A stretch of 64,000 bases of DNA, taken from the NCBI RefSeq assembly GCF_024543085.1, contig NZ_JANHNZ010000009.1:20518-84517 (forward strand). The letters run 5' to 3'. Both the position numbers and the translations under genes were made by a program. This stretch comes from Granulicatella seriolae (lineage in GTDB: Bacteria > Bacillota > Bacilli > Lactobacillales > Aerococcaceae). Below the pieces are notes generated by a model. That model saw nothing but the letters and a program-made list of their open reading frames with translations. It was not told the origin of the DNA and searched no databases. Below are positions 27,389 to 35,990 of the stretch, piece by piece (positions within the stretch are counted from its first letter, which is position 1; every line of letters begins with the position of its first letter).

Positions 27389-28384
27389 TTAAAAATTAAC
27401 TTCTACACCTTGACCATTTTCTTGGCATTTTTCTACGATTAGATGAGCAGTTACTACATCTAAGACGGCTGTTCCTACGGTTTTGAAGACTGTGATGTCT
27501 GAGTTACTGTGTCTAGCTGTCACTTTTCCAAGCGCCACCTCACCAAGTTGACCTTTCAAATCTTCTTTAGAAATCTTGCCCTCTTTCAGTGGTGTAATAA
27601 TGTCACCCGCTTCCGCAAGCACACCATCATTGGTATCAAAGATAATACTATTAGCTTTGACTAAAAGTTCAGTCGGTAACTCCATCATTTCCGGTGTGTA
27701 AGACCCAACACCATTTACATGAGCACCAGCCTTGATATCCGCCGCGTCAAAAGTAGGCATTTTAGACGTGGTAACTGTTGTAACAATATCAGCACCTGTA
27801 ACAGCTTCTTTTGATGTTTCGACAGCAATAATTTTAGTAGAGAACTTGCCATTAGCGTACTCTTGTAGTTGGGCACTAAATTCCTTACAACGTTCAAAGT
27901 TAATGTCGAAAACTCTTAGTTCCTTCAAGTCACGAACCGTCATCATGGCAATAGCTTGTTGGAATCCTTGCCCACCTGTACCGATTAGAGCCGCAATTTC
28001 TGCATCTTTATTAGCCATTAAGTCTGTTGCAGCACCTTGAACAGCAGCAGTCCGTAACTGTGTCAAATGCGTACCGTCCAAAACAGCAGATACGATTCCT
28101 GTTTCAGGATTCAAAACCACCATGGTAGATGGTACTGATGGCAAGCCTTTTTCAATATTTTTAGGGTAGACCGATACGATTTTTACGCCTAAAGCTTCAA
28201 CTTGGCCGTTAGTGTAGGCTGGCATGTAAAGGCTTTGACCTTCATATTCTGTCACGTTAATATTGGTTCTTAGCGGTACATTGGCCTGCTCTTGACAATA
28301 CATTACCAAGGCAGCCTTACTAGCTTCAATAGCATCCACCATGTTAAATGAGTTTTCAATAGCTTCTTTATTTAAAAATAACAT
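27389..28384 (-). CDS. Ornithine cyclodeaminase/mu-crystallin family protein
   Basis: This 331-residue NAD(P)-dependent enzyme family includes ornithine cyclodeaminase, alanine dehydrogenase and ketimine reductase. Features are MLFLNKEAIENSFNMVDAIEASKAAL, the nucleotide motif ALIGTGGQGFQQAIAM, TQLRTAAVQGAATDLM and GADIVTTVTTSKMPTFDAADIKAGAHVNGVGSY. Substrate cannot be told. It is the last gene of a unit with a TauE-type exporter and a TrmB regulator, which suggests handling of a small amino or sulfonated acid (inferred). Confidence 0.9.
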   Translation of the reverse strand: MLFLNKEAIENSFNMVDAIEASKAALVMYCQEQANVPLRTNINVTEYEGQSLYMPAYTNGQVEALGVKIVSVYPKNIEKGLPSVPSTMVVLNPETGIVSAVLDGTHLTQLRTAAVQGAATDLMANKDAEIAALIGTGGQGFQQAIAMMTVRDLKELRVFDINFERCKEFSAQLQEYANGKFSTKIIAVETSKEAVTGADIVTTVTTSKMPTFDAADIKAGAHVNGVGSYTPEMMELPTELLVKANSIIFDTNDGVLAEAGDIITPLKEGKISKEDLKGQLGEVALGKVTARHSNSDITVFKTVGTAVLDVVTAHLIVEKCQENGQGVEVNF

Positions 28385-28403
28385 CTAAATTCCTCCAATA
28401 CTT

Positions 28404-29258
28404 CTATTTTTTCAACATACCATATGCACTATAGATTAAAATGAAAGCTACTCCCCATTGTAACATAGCCACATCTAGACTAGTCACAATAAATACGGCA
28501 CAAAGCACTCCCAGAACCCCAAAAGTTGAGGTAAACAAGGTAATCTTACGGCTGTATTCGCCTGATTTAACGAATTGGATACTTCCTACAGGTACTGAGA
28601 AAGTTGCTGCACCCATCATAATTGGGAAAGCTACAGCAGGATTAAGTCCAAGTAAGTAAACAGTAATCATAGTTAACGCGTATGATCCAATACCAATATT
28701 GTTTAAGGCTCCAAAGATAAATAGAGCAACAGCTGCAATAACTAATTTGATACCAGTCAAGGCTGTTTCAGTTCCGCCTGCTGGAAGAAAACCAAATTTC
28801 CCACCAAAAATAATTAGCGCAGCAATGAGCATACCAATCCCGATAGAAAGTTTTAGTTTTTGAGCAGGTAACTTAACCGCAAACTTGGCCCCAAAATAAG
28901 AACCGATAACTTGGCTAATGATACACACAGACAGAGTCACGATACTAACTTCAATACTTTGAATATAAGCCAAAGCCATAACCGCAACAGGAATTGTACA
29001 CTGTGTATTCAAGGTTCCAGGTAACTTCTTAATGCTAACCCAGTTCAATTTTGGGTAGAGAGAGGTACTAACGGCAAAATCTGAAATTCCTAACGTTGAG
29101 AAGAAGAAAATAATAGCACTTGAAAATACCAACCCAATCGAACTTGCCTTTTCTTTCATAATCTCACCTTTGTGAGCAATAAAGTCTTTGATTAAGACAA
29201 AAGCAAAATATGAATTCACTAAGACTACCAATATTAACAAAATATTTTTAACTGACAT
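28404..29258 (-). CDS. TauE/SafE-family membrane transporter
   Basis: This 284-residue protein has about eight hydrophobic segments and the TauE/SafE features: GISDFAVSTSLYPKLN, SQVIGSYFGAKFAVKLPAQKLKLSIGIGMLIAALIIFGG, and ALNNIGIGSYALTMITVYLLGLNPAVAFPIMMGAATF. The family moves small organic or sulfur-containing anions. AAGGAGAT precedes the ATG. It is 19 bp upstream of the cyclodeaminase-type gene, in one transcript. Confidence 0.88.
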   Translation of the reverse strand: MSVKNILLILVVLVNSYFAFVLIKDFIAHKGEIMKEKASSIGLVFSSAIIFFFSTLGISDFAVSTSLYPKLNWVSIKKLPGTLNTQCTIPVAVMALAYIQSIEVSIVTLSVCIISQVIGSYFGAKFAVKLPAQKLKLSIGIGMLIAALIIFGGKFGFLPAGGTETALTGIKLVIAAVALFIFGALNNIGIGSYALTMITVYLLGLNPAVAFPIMMGAATFSVPVGSIQFVKSGEYSRKITLFTSTFGVLGVLCAVFIVTSLDVAMLQWGVAFILIYSAYGMLKK

Positions 29259-29279
29259 GTGACATCTCCTTAAATTTTT

Positions 29280-30068
29280 TTATTCGTAAATATTTCTAAC
29301 TCTTTCAAAATGATCGCCGTAAACTTTTTTCATGATAGGCTCATTCTCACCAATAATCTTCAAAGTATAGGCATCGTGTTTGACGTACTCCTTAGCTAGC
29401 GACAACATAGAACTATTTTGCGTCCAAATAACATCACAAGAATCCCCAACAGCTCCAAAAAGTACGCTTTTATTATCACAAATTAGATTAATCCAACGTG
29501 AACCCATGTCCTGCAGTTTCATCTCGGTAAAACCATGATCGTAATACCGTTTAAAGGGCAACTGGTTATCCGTATCCGGACCAAATAAAATACAGACAAA
29601 TTTTTCAATTCGTTTTTCGGCTTCTGTTAACAATTCTATCAATTCCGAACTTAATTCTTGGCTCCAAATCTGAATATAGACACTCTCTTGCGCATGATTC
29701 AACATATAAATGGCCTTTTCATATACGGTTTCCATGCTGTCTAATTTCCAAAGTAGGTTATCTTCCTCTTTTGGTTTTACCTTAGTCAAGTAAGAGTCTA
29801 AAGCTTTGAGATCATTGGTTGTAGAGTGTTTTAGTTTATCCAAAAATTCGTCAGATGGTAATCCTGAATAAAGAATCGGTTGCGATTTGTTAACTAGGAT
29901 AACCCCTTTTTGTACTAAACCCTCGATAACATTGTAGACTTTCGAACGAGCAACTCCAGACTTTTTACTAATTTCGTATCCGGTCAGAGCGCCATGTTCC
30001 AAGAGTGTTAAATAGACTTTCGATTCCAACTCTGAATAACCAAAATGTTTCATCGTCGAAAAAATCAT
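29280..30068 (-). CDS. TrmB-family transcriptional regulator
   Basis: This 262-residue protein has an N-terminal winged helix (HFGYSELESKVYLTLLEHGALTGYEISKKSGVARSKVYNVIEGLVQKGVI) and a C-terminal effector domain of the TrmB type, which usually binds sugars or other small molecules. The start at 30068 is favoured because AAAGG lies 8 bp before it. The ATG two codons upstream overlaps that site. It is the first gene of the TrmB-TauE-cyclodeaminase unit and presumably regulates it. Confidence 0.9.
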   Translation of the reverse strand: MIFSTMKHFGYSELESKVYLTLLEHGALTGYEISKKSGVARSKVYNVIEGLVQKGVILVNKSQPILYSGLPSDEFLDKLKHSTTNDLKALDSYLTKVKPKEEDNLLWKLDSMETVYEKAIYMLNHAQESVYIQIWSQELSSELIELLTEAEKRIEKFVCILFGPDTDNQLPFKRYYDHGFTEMKLQDMGSRWINLICDNKSVLFGAVGDSCDVIWTQNSSMLSLAKEYVKHDAYTLKIIGENEPIMKKVYGDHFERVRNIYE

Positions 30069-30190
30069 AGGCATTTCCTTTCTTTAAAATATAGTAGCTA
30101 CTCTAGTGACTACTATATATCATTGTTCGTGAAATTACAATCTTTTTCGCTAAATTTTTTTTGATCTAGAAAAATTTCTGCTTAAGGTAT

Positions 30191-30402
30191 TAAAGTCTCC
30201 AGATGTCGGCTGTCAGAAATAAGGAAGCTGGCACCACTGTGAGCCTCAGTCTCCGAGCTTAACTGCCACGTATCTGTAATCGACAAAAGTCGAACAGCTA
30301 CTCTACGTCAGCCTTTGCACTGTTATTTCGGAAATATTTCTCGGGAACTCTTTTGTGATATAAAACTTTGTTTACAGGTTAAAAAGTTTTTTCTATCCCC
30401 CT
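30191..30402. repeat. Hairpin repeat family, copy 7 (degenerate)
   Basis: The core can still be followed (GCTGGCACCACTGTGAGCC, AGTCTCCGAGCTTAACTGCCACG, TCGACAAAAGTCGA apex, CTACGTCAGCC), but many positions differ and the arms (TGTCGGCTGTCAGAAAT and ATTTCGGAAATATTTC) no longer pair well. The right flank keeps GGGAACTCTTTTGTGAT and a degenerate AAGTTTTTTCTATCCCC end. It appears to be an old, decayed copy. Confidence 0.8.
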
Positions 30403-30408
30403 AAATAC

Positions 30409-30450
30409 AAATAAGCTAGCCTACATATAACCTCGTAGACTAGCTTATTC
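30409..30450 (-). terminator. Likely terminator of the XRE/membrane-protein pair
   Basis: AATAAGCTAG and CTAGCTTATT arms with an extra CTAC/GTAG stem form a good hairpin just downstream of the 30458 stop codon. The T run on the minus strand (TTATTTGTATTT) is imperfect, so strength is uncertain. Confidence 0.6.
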
Positions 30451-30457
30451 TTATTTT

Positions 30458-30928
30458 TTAATCTTTATCATCAAATAATTCTGATTCCATCTTTTCTTGT
30501 TTTTTCTTATTTAAAATGTAGAGAAGCTCAAATGTCAGAAAGGAAAATATGGTTGCAGCAATAAAAGTCACTAAAATTCCTGCCCACCCAATTCCAGTAC
30601 CTAGTTTAAAGAGGTCCTTATTAAGGTAGGAGTTTACTATTGCCACAACTAAGCCTGTTATCAGACTGTTGATAATAATAATTTTTTGTCCAGATAGCTT
30701 TGAGCTAAAAACATCATTTCCCACAAGTATATTTCCAATAAGAATATAGGCAGTACCAAAGAGAAAGATTATCATCTCCACTATATATTGTGAAAATGGT
30801 GCCTTAAAATAATACTGTTGTACTAGTACCGATACCAGCAGTCCTATCATGACGATTTGAAAAGCTCCACTGGCTACTATTCTTTTTTGACTAACGACTC
30901 TTTCATCTGTAACAACTTGTTTTTTCAT
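30458..30928 (-). CDS. Small integral membrane protein (DUF6773-like) paired with an XRE regulator
   Basis: This 156-residue protein has four hydrophobic segments (about 20-40, 48-66, 82-100, 115-138) and charged ends. It overlaps the HTH gene by 4 bp, a pairing very common in Firmicutes, where a short XRE regulator is co-transcribed with a DUF3796/DUF6773-like membrane protein. The exact family is from memory. Function is unknown. Confidence 0.75.
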   Translation of the reverse strand: MKKQVVTDERVVSQKRIVASGAFQIVMIGLLVSVLVQQYYFKAPFSQYIVEMIIFLFGTAYILIGNILVGNDVFSSKLSGQKIIIINSLITGLVVAIVNSYLNKDLFKLGTGIGWAGILVTFIAATIFSFLTFELLYILNKKKQEKMESELFDDKD

Positions 30929-31125
30929 TGTGATTCCTCCCAGAATAGATCATTTAATGTTTTTCCGAGTACCTTACAGATAGCAAGGCACAACTTGAGG
31001 GTCGGGTTATAGTTGCCCGCTTCAATTAGTCCAATCGTTTGTCTTGTCACACCAACTGCATTAGCAAGGTCTTCTTGGTTCATATCTAGTTCAATACGTG
31101 CAATCTTCATCTTTTTATTTTTCAT
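30925..31125 (-). CDS. Short XRE-family HTH regulator
   Basis: This 66-residue protein is nearly all helix-turn-helix: IARIELDMNQEDLANAVGVTRQTIGLIEAGNYNPTLKLCLAICKVLGKTLNDLF. It is of the small Xre/YgzD type. AAGGAGGG precedes the ATG. It overlaps the membrane protein gene and likely controls the pair. Confidence 0.93.
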   Translation of the reverse strand: MKNKKMKIARIELDMNQEDLANAVGVTRQTIGLIEAGNYNPTLKLCLAICKVLGKTLNDLFWEESQ

Positions 31126-31238
31126 CCAGTTCCCTCCTTACACTTATATTGTAATGAATAACACACTTAATGTCAACTATATATTACATTATGTTTCATA
31201 AAAATAGCAAACCATTTTTCGGTCTGCTACTTTGATAG

Positions 31239-31768
31239 TCAATTATTATCCTTTTTAACTGTATCTATTAATATATACTTGCGATTTCGATTCTCACCTT
31301 TAGTTACTAAAAAGCCTAGTTCAACAAGCCGAACTAAATATCTACGTGCTGTCCCACTAGATTTTTGACTTAATTGAGTAGCTTTGCATTCCCAATTTCT
31401 CCATGCACCTTTAGATATGGATAAATCTTTTTGAAAAATAATTTTTCGTTATCGTTCATTTTATCACTCATTTTATCGCTCGTTTTATCGCTCAAAATGA
31501 TTGGTTCCGAATATTCTTCTCTACTTATATAGACATCAGAAACCGTTTGAAGAATAACTTCTAACATAAACTCAATGAATTTGCTTGAATCATTTTCTTT
31601 TCCACCAATAGCAAGCATGTCATAATATTGTGATTGATTTTGATAAACAATCGTCTCAATTGGTATCCATTGAAAAATCTCATTCCATTTTGATAGGATC
31701 AGATTTTGCCAAAGTCTTCCCATACGACCATTACCGTCTGAATTTTTAGCGGTAAGTGACAGTTTGAT
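31239..31768 (-). pseudogene. Remnant of a Fic-family gene (5'-truncated and frameshifted)
   Basis: The frame opens with the end of a Fic motif, SDGNGRMGRLWQ, followed by LILSKWNEIFQWIPIETIVYQNQSQYYD, typical of the C-terminal part of Fic AMP-transferases. The HPF half of the motif and everything before it is missing. At about 31383 a one-base shift ends the frame. In the next frame a winged-helix tail continues (TQLSQKSSGTARRYLVRLVELGFLV) to a TGA at 31239. The remnant abuts the Lsa-type gene 17 bp away, which suggests that gene's arrival removed the 5' part. Confidence 0.85.
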
Positions 31769-31784
31769 TAGTCAATTTATTGTA

Positions 31785-33245
31785 TTACAACTTAACCACC
31801 TTACTAGCATTACTCTCACAAAATGCTCGGTCGTGTTCTACAAATAGAAGGGTGATATCTTGTTCTTTGAGCAGATTCTCAATCTGCATGCGTGAGATAA
31901 CATCAATAAAGTTCAAGGGCTCATCCCAGATGTAGAGGTGGGCACGCTCTGACAAACTTTTAGCGATAAGGACTTTTTTCTTTTGTCCTTGACTCAAGTC
32001 TTCAATATTTTTCTCGAATTGGTCTTTAGAAAAGTCCAGTTTGTTCAACATAGCCCTAAAGATAATTTGGTCTAGGTCATGCTGCTTCGAAAAATCTATT
32101 AGATTGCCCTGTAATTGAGAGGTATCCTGCGATACATAAGAGATAACTAGCTGAGGATTCTTTTTTAGTAGACCTTCATAAGGAACGTCTTGCCCTAAAA
32201 TTAGTTTTAAAATGCTGGACTTGCCACTACCATTTTTACCTTGGAGTGCAACTTTTTCTCCTTGTTCAATGGTAAAATTGATGCCTTCACAGACCAGCTT
32301 ATCGCCGTAATGAATGGCGATATCGCTTAATTCAAGCACCCTCTTATCGTGAAACTTCAAGCTAACAATCTTCAATTCTTCTTTAGCTTCAATATTTTTT
32401 AGAAGTTGCGATTTTTTCTCAATGGATTTCTTTTGTCTGCGTTCTAGGTTTTTGGACTTTTGCATCATCTTAGCCGCCATATGCCCAATATGGCCCTTAT
32501 CCGCCGCTCCTACTTTACTTTTTTCCACCTGGTCCGACCAGTCTGAAGTACGTCTAGCGGCTTTGGTCAGACGCTTGATGTCCTTTTTCAACTTCTCGTT
32601 CTCAGCACGTTCAAAATTATCCTGCATCTCTTTGTTAGCCCACCAGGATGAAAAATTGCCTTTTTGAATCTCAATATTGGTCTTATTGATAGACAAGATA
32701 TGATCAATACAATCATCTAAAAACAAGCGGTCATGGGAAATCAAAATATAGCCCTTTTTCTTATTCAAGTAGGCACTGAGCATTTTTCTGGCGTCTATAT
32801 CCAAATGATTGGTGGGCTCATCTATGAGTAGAAAGGCATTTTCCTTCAAAAACATAGCGGCCAGCAAGACTTTGGTTTGTTCGCCATTGGATAGAGTGCC
32901 AAAAGGTCTGTATAGGGCATCATAATCCATATCTAGTAAGGACAGCTCACGCTCAATTTCCCAATCCATGGCTTGTGGGCTTATTTGGCGGACGATGTCT
33001 ATGGTAACATCATCCATGTTTTCAACTTCATAAGGAAAGTATTCGAAGGTAACATCAGCTGATATCGTTCCCTTGTATTCATATTTTCCAAGCAGCAGGT
33101 TAAAGAAAGTCGTCTTTCCACGACCATTACGGCCGGTAAAACCGAGTTTCCAATTAGTGTCTATCTGAAAGCTAACTTCTTCAAAAATAGTATCGTAGCT
33201 ACCCTCATAGCTAAACGTTAGGTTTGTTACATTAATTAATGACAT
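31785..33245 (-). CDS. Lsa-type ABC-F ribosomal protection protein
   Basis: This 486-residue soluble twin-ATPase protein closely resembles Lsa-family proteins, which displace lincosamides, streptogramin A and pleuromutilins from the ribosome. The start MSLINVTNLTFSYEGSYDTIFEEVSFQID and GFTGRNGRGKTTFFNLLLGKYEY are family-typical. Signature motifs are LSNGEQTKVLLAAMF with LLIDEPTNHLD, and LSQGQKKKVLIAKSL with LYIWDEPLNFID. The interdomain linker (about 195-290) is highly basic. It has a 360-nt leader with short ORFs and an internal terminator. The subtype and actual phenotype cannot be settled here. Confidence 0.9.
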   Translation of the reverse strand: MSLINVTNLTFSYEGSYDTIFEEVSFQIDTNWKLGFTGRNGRGKTTFFNLLLGKYEYKGTISADVTFEYFPYEVENMDDVTIDIVRQISPQAMDWEIERELSLLDMDYDALYRPFGTLSNGEQTKVLLAAMFLKENAFLLIDEPTNHLDIDARKMLSAYLNKKKGYILISHDRLFLDDCIDHILSINKTNIEIQKGNFSSWWANKEMQDNFERAENEKLKKDIKRLTKAARRTSDWSDQVEKSKVGAADKGHIGHMAAKMMQKSKNLERRQKKSIEKKSQLLKNIEAKEELKIVSLKFHDKRVLELSDIAIHYGDKLVCEGINFTIEQGEKVALQGKNGSGKSSILKLILGQDVPYEGLLKKNPQLVISYVSQDTSQLQGNLIDFSKQHDLDQIIFRAMLNKLDFSKDQFEKNIEDLSQGQKKKVLIAKSLSERAHLYIWDEPLNFIDVISRMQIENLLKEQDITLLFVEHDRAFCESNASKVVKL

Positions 33246-33321
33246 ATAGGTGTCCTCCTTTGTAAATGGCTTCTAACAAAGTCGGAGTCTCAGGCATTAA
33301 AATAGCCCATGAAATCAGACT

Positions 33322-33366
33322 TTATTGAAAAGTAACGTGTCTTCGTAAATTAGCAGCTATGCGCAT
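33322..33366 (-). CDS. Leader peptide upstream of the Lsa-type gene
   Basis: A 14-codon ORF reads MRIAANLRRHVTFQ and is preceded by ACAAGGAGG, 7-8 bp before its ATG. That is a stronger ribosome site than most real genes in the window. After its stop the RNA can form a stem between AAAGTC and GACTTT, just upstream of the AAAGGAGG site of the resistance gene. Such arrangements control antibiotic-resistance genes by ribosome stalling. Regulation is inferred; the ORF and ribosome site are seen. Confidence 0.7.
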   Translation of the reverse strand: MRIAANLRRHVTFQ

Positions 33367-33393
33367 TGGACCAACCTCCTTGTCAAAATTTGC

Positions 33394-33438
33394 ATAAAAA
33401 ATATGAGCTGCAAGAATGGACTTATTCTCGCAGCTCAT
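33394..33438 (-). terminator. Attenuator terminator inside the Lsa-type leader
   Basis: On the minus strand ATGAGCTGCGAGAAT pairs with ATTCTTGCAGCTCAT and is followed by ATTTTTT. It lies about 200 nt downstream of the promoter and before the leader peptide, so most transcripts would stop here unless it is disrupted. Confidence 0.85.
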
Positions 33439-33572
33439 AAATATACTTGCCCAGACCTATAGATAGACTGAGCCCAGTGGATCATTTAGAGGAAAAGAAT
33501 AACTTCTTGCATAAGCACACCAAAAAAGCATGGGCTAGTTTGGTTTGTTTGTACTTGGTTACCTGCAAGAAA

Positions 33573-33592
33573 TTACTTCATTTTCCCACCTC
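33573..33592 (-). promoter_or_regulatory. Two-codon upstream ORF with its own ribosome site
   Basis: Near the 5' end of the leader, GAGGTGGG (33585-33592) precedes ATG AAG TAA, an Met-Lys mini-ORF. Just after the start, the sequence AATTTCTTGCA can pair with TGCAAGAAGTTATT about 70 nt downstream, so a ribosome paused on the mini-ORF would alter folding upstream of the terminator. Confidence 0.55.
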
Positions 33593-33611
33593 AAATTCAT
33601 TTGTTTGTTTT

Positions 33612-33640
33612 ATTATACTTGATTGAGGTTTGTGGTTCAA
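33612..33640 (-). promoter_or_regulatory. Promoter of the Lsa-type gene leader
   Basis: Minus-strand TTGAAC (33635-33640) and a consensus TATAAT (33612-33617) with a 17-bp spacer. The predicted start is about 360 nt upstream of the resistance gene. Confidence 0.82.
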
Positions 33641-33661
33641 GGAATTCTATGTTTTTGATCT

Positions 33662-34408
33662 TTACCAAGGCTGATTCGTTGGACCCATGGTAAATTCGTT
33701 AACATTGGTATCTTCTGGTTGATCAATTGCAAAAGCAACAACATTGGCAACACGTTCTGCCGGGATTTCATAGACGTCGTAGAGGGCTCTCATATTTTTA
33801 TTGGTATCAGGGTTAGTGATGCTATCGACTAATTCTGATTGAACCGCTGCTGGATAGATGGTTGCGGTTCGGATATTGGTTCCCTCTTGAGCAGACTCCA
33901 TACGTAGTACTTCCATTAAATCTCTAACAGCCCATTTTGTAGCGCCATATACAGCTCCTCCTGGATAAGCTTTTAGACCTGCTACGGATGAGGTTGTAAT
34001 CACATGTCCGGATTTTTGAGCTGTAAATTCTGGTAGGACGGCTGCGATACCGTTAAGAACACCTTTAATATTGACATCAATCATGGCATCCCAGTTATCT
34101 TGTTCTAAGGCGGATAGAGGTGCATTAGGCATGAGTCCAGCGTTAAGGAAGATTACATCAACTTTACCAAAACTTGTTTTTGCCAGTTCCACTAGAGAAA
34201 GATTATCTTCCCGTTTAACAACATCAGTCACCTGATAAACCGCATGCCCACCCTCAGCTGAAATCTTGTCCACGATAGCTTTTAGTTTGTCCTCACGGCG
34301 AGCCCCTAATACTACCTTTGCCCCTTCTTTTGCCAACTTGTAAGCAGTCGCTTCTCCAATTCCTGATGAAGCGCCAGTAATAATTACTACCTTATCTTTG
34401 ATTGTCAT
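33662..34408 (-). CDS. Short-chain dehydrogenase/reductase
   Basis: This 248-residue classical SDR uses NADP(H), judged from the GASSGIGEATAYKLAKEGAKVVLGARRED start (basic residues after the second strand). The catalytic tetrad is visible as N in NIKGVLNGI, S in TTSSVAGLKAYPGG, and Y and K in YGATKWAV. Substrate unknown. It is divergent from a LysR-type regulator, which very likely controls it. Confidence 0.92.
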   Translation of the reverse strand: MTIKDKVVIITGASSGIGEATAYKLAKEGAKVVLGARREDKLKAIVDKISAEGGHAVYQVTDVVKREDNLSLVELAKTSFGKVDVIFLNAGLMPNAPLSALEQDNWDAMIDVNIKGVLNGIAAVLPEFTAQKSGHVITTSSVAGLKAYPGGAVYGATKWAVRDLMEVLRMESAQEGTNIRTATIYPAAVQSELVDSITNPDTNKNMRALYDVYEIPAERVANVVAFAIDQPEDTNVNEFTMGPTNQPW

Positions 34409-34470
34409 CGAATTCTCCTCCTGCTTGTTTTTGATGTCTTTAGTATAAGGTCAAATTCATTCTATTACAA

Positions 34471-34494
34471 ATAGTTATATTGCATAATTACTAT
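34471..34494. promoter_or_regulatory. Candidate LysR-type operator between SDR and lysR
   Basis: An ATAGT (34471-34475) and an ACTAT (34490-34494) form an inverted repeat with a 14-bp centre (TATATTGCATAATT) in the 133-bp divergent region. LysR regulators commonly bind such T-N11-A type dyads. The match is by eye only. Confidence 0.55.
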
Positions 34495-34541
34495 GCTTAT
34501 TACCTATATCATGCTACTATAATAATAAAAGGAGTGATTGG

Positions 34542-35408
34542 ATGGATATTCGTATTTTGACCTATTTTGTCGCTATTGTAGAAAGTAAAAGCATCTCACA
34601 TGCTGCCAATCATTTACATGTGACACAACCGACTTTATCTAGGCAAATAAAAGACTTGGAGGAAGAATTAGATACTCTCCTATTTCATCGAGGTAGTCGG
34701 GAAATCCAACTAACGGAGGACGGGCAGTACCTCTATAATCGTGCCTTAGAAATTTTAGCCTTAGTAGAGAAGACTCAGGGTAATTTACGCAAATCTGATG
34801 CATACTCTGGTGATATTTCTATTGGTGCTGCTGAAATTCCATCATTTGAACCCTTAGCACTTGCCGTCAGTGAGATGAGACGACAATATCCACAAGTAAA
34901 ATTCCATCTTCACAGTGGCAATGCACAAGACATCTTTGAAAGAATAGATAGTGGTATTTTGGACCTAGGTTTGGTTATTGGTGACTTTGATAGTCGAAAG
35001 TATGATGGATTACCCATGCCTATGACGGAAAGATGGGGCGTGCTGACACGAACTGACCATCCATTTGCTGGTAAATCAGAAGTCAATTTGAAAGACGTGA
35101 CTGACTATCCCTTAATTCTATCTGCGCAAGCTAATCACGGTCAGCATTATTTACAAGGACTTGGTGATTATACGGTAGTAGCGACATACAATCTCTTATA
35201 CAATGCCAGTCTGCTGGTTAAAACAGGGTTGGGCATTGCCATCACCATAGAGGGGATTCTCAACTTGACTGACACGGAACTTTCCTTTACGCCAGTCAAG
35301 CTGCCCAACACCGATGGACTGCATATCATCTGGAAGAAATCTGTGACTCAAAATCGTCTATCAAAAAAATTATTGGATATACTTAGTGATAAGTATCTGC
35401 CAGCCTAA
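34542..35408 (+). CDS. LysR-family transcriptional regulator
   Basis: This 288-residue regulator has an N-terminal winged helix (MDIRILTYFVAIVESKSISHAANHLHVTQPTLSRQIKDLEEELDTLLFHRG) and a substrate-binding effector domain (about 90-288). AAAGGAG precedes the ATG. It is divergent from the SDR gene 33662-34408, the usual arrangement for LysR and its target. The inducer is unknown. Confidence 0.95.
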   Translation: MDIRILTYFVAIVESKSISHAANHLHVTQPTLSRQIKDLEEELDTLLFHRGSREIQLTEDGQYLYNRALEILALVEKTQGNLRKSDAYSGDISIGAAEIPSFEPLALAVSEMRRQYPQVKFHLHSGNAQDIFERIDSGILDLGLVIGDFDSRKYDGLPMPMTERWGVLTRTDHPFAGKSEVNLKDVTDYPLILSAQANHGQHYLQGLGDYTVVATYNLLYNASLLVKTGLGIAITIEGILNLTDTELSFTPVKLPNTDGLHIIWKKSVTQNRLSKKLLDILSDKYLPA

Positions 35409-35438
35409 GGTTTGGTTGTATGAAATAAGGAGGTTTAT

Positions 35439-35990
35439 ATGAACATTATTACTAAAAGACTGAAAATTTGAGCTTTTGAGCAAATGGATATAGATAATAT
35501 TTTTGAAATTTACAAAGATGAAGAAACCTGTAGATACTTGTTGCATAAACCTTGGACAAGTGCCACTAAAGATAGTGAATTTCAAAAGAAATTATCAGAA
35601 AATTGCTTAACAAGAACTTCCCCTATCAGTTTGGCCTGTGAGTTAGGTAATGTAGTTATAGGTGATATTTCAATATGGTATACGGATATGAAAGAAACGG
35701 TAGAGATTGGTTTTGTCTTTAACAAGAACTATGCAGGTAAGGGCTATGCCACCGAAGCTCTAAAAGCTGTGATAGATTTTCTCTTCGCTGTTGAAAAAGT
35801 CCATCGAATCCAAGCCAATCTTGACTCTAGAAATATTTCTTCCGCCAAGTTATGCGAGAGACTTGGCATGCGACAAGAAGCTCATTTCATAGAAGACTAT
35901 TGGAATAAAGGTGAATGGACAGATAGTTTTGTTTATGGAATGCTGTTGTCAGATTTTAGCCATGTCGCTGGGCAAGGGGTCCAGAAATAG
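35439..35990 (+). pseudogene. RimJ-type GNAT acetyltransferase with an in-frame stop at codon 11
   Basis: An ATG at 35439 with AAGGAGG upstream begins MNIITKRLKI, then TGA at 35469-35471, then AFEQMDIDNIFEI in the same frame. Homologues have an Arg there (LKIRPF-like), so a single CGA-to-TGA change explains it. The rest is an intact GNAT domain with IGFVFNKNYAGKGYATEALKAVI and SSAKLCERLGM. Translation might restart at ATG 35484 without a ribosome site. The last seven codons (AGQGVQK) come from repeat copy 8, so the natural C terminus has been replaced. Confidence 0.8.
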
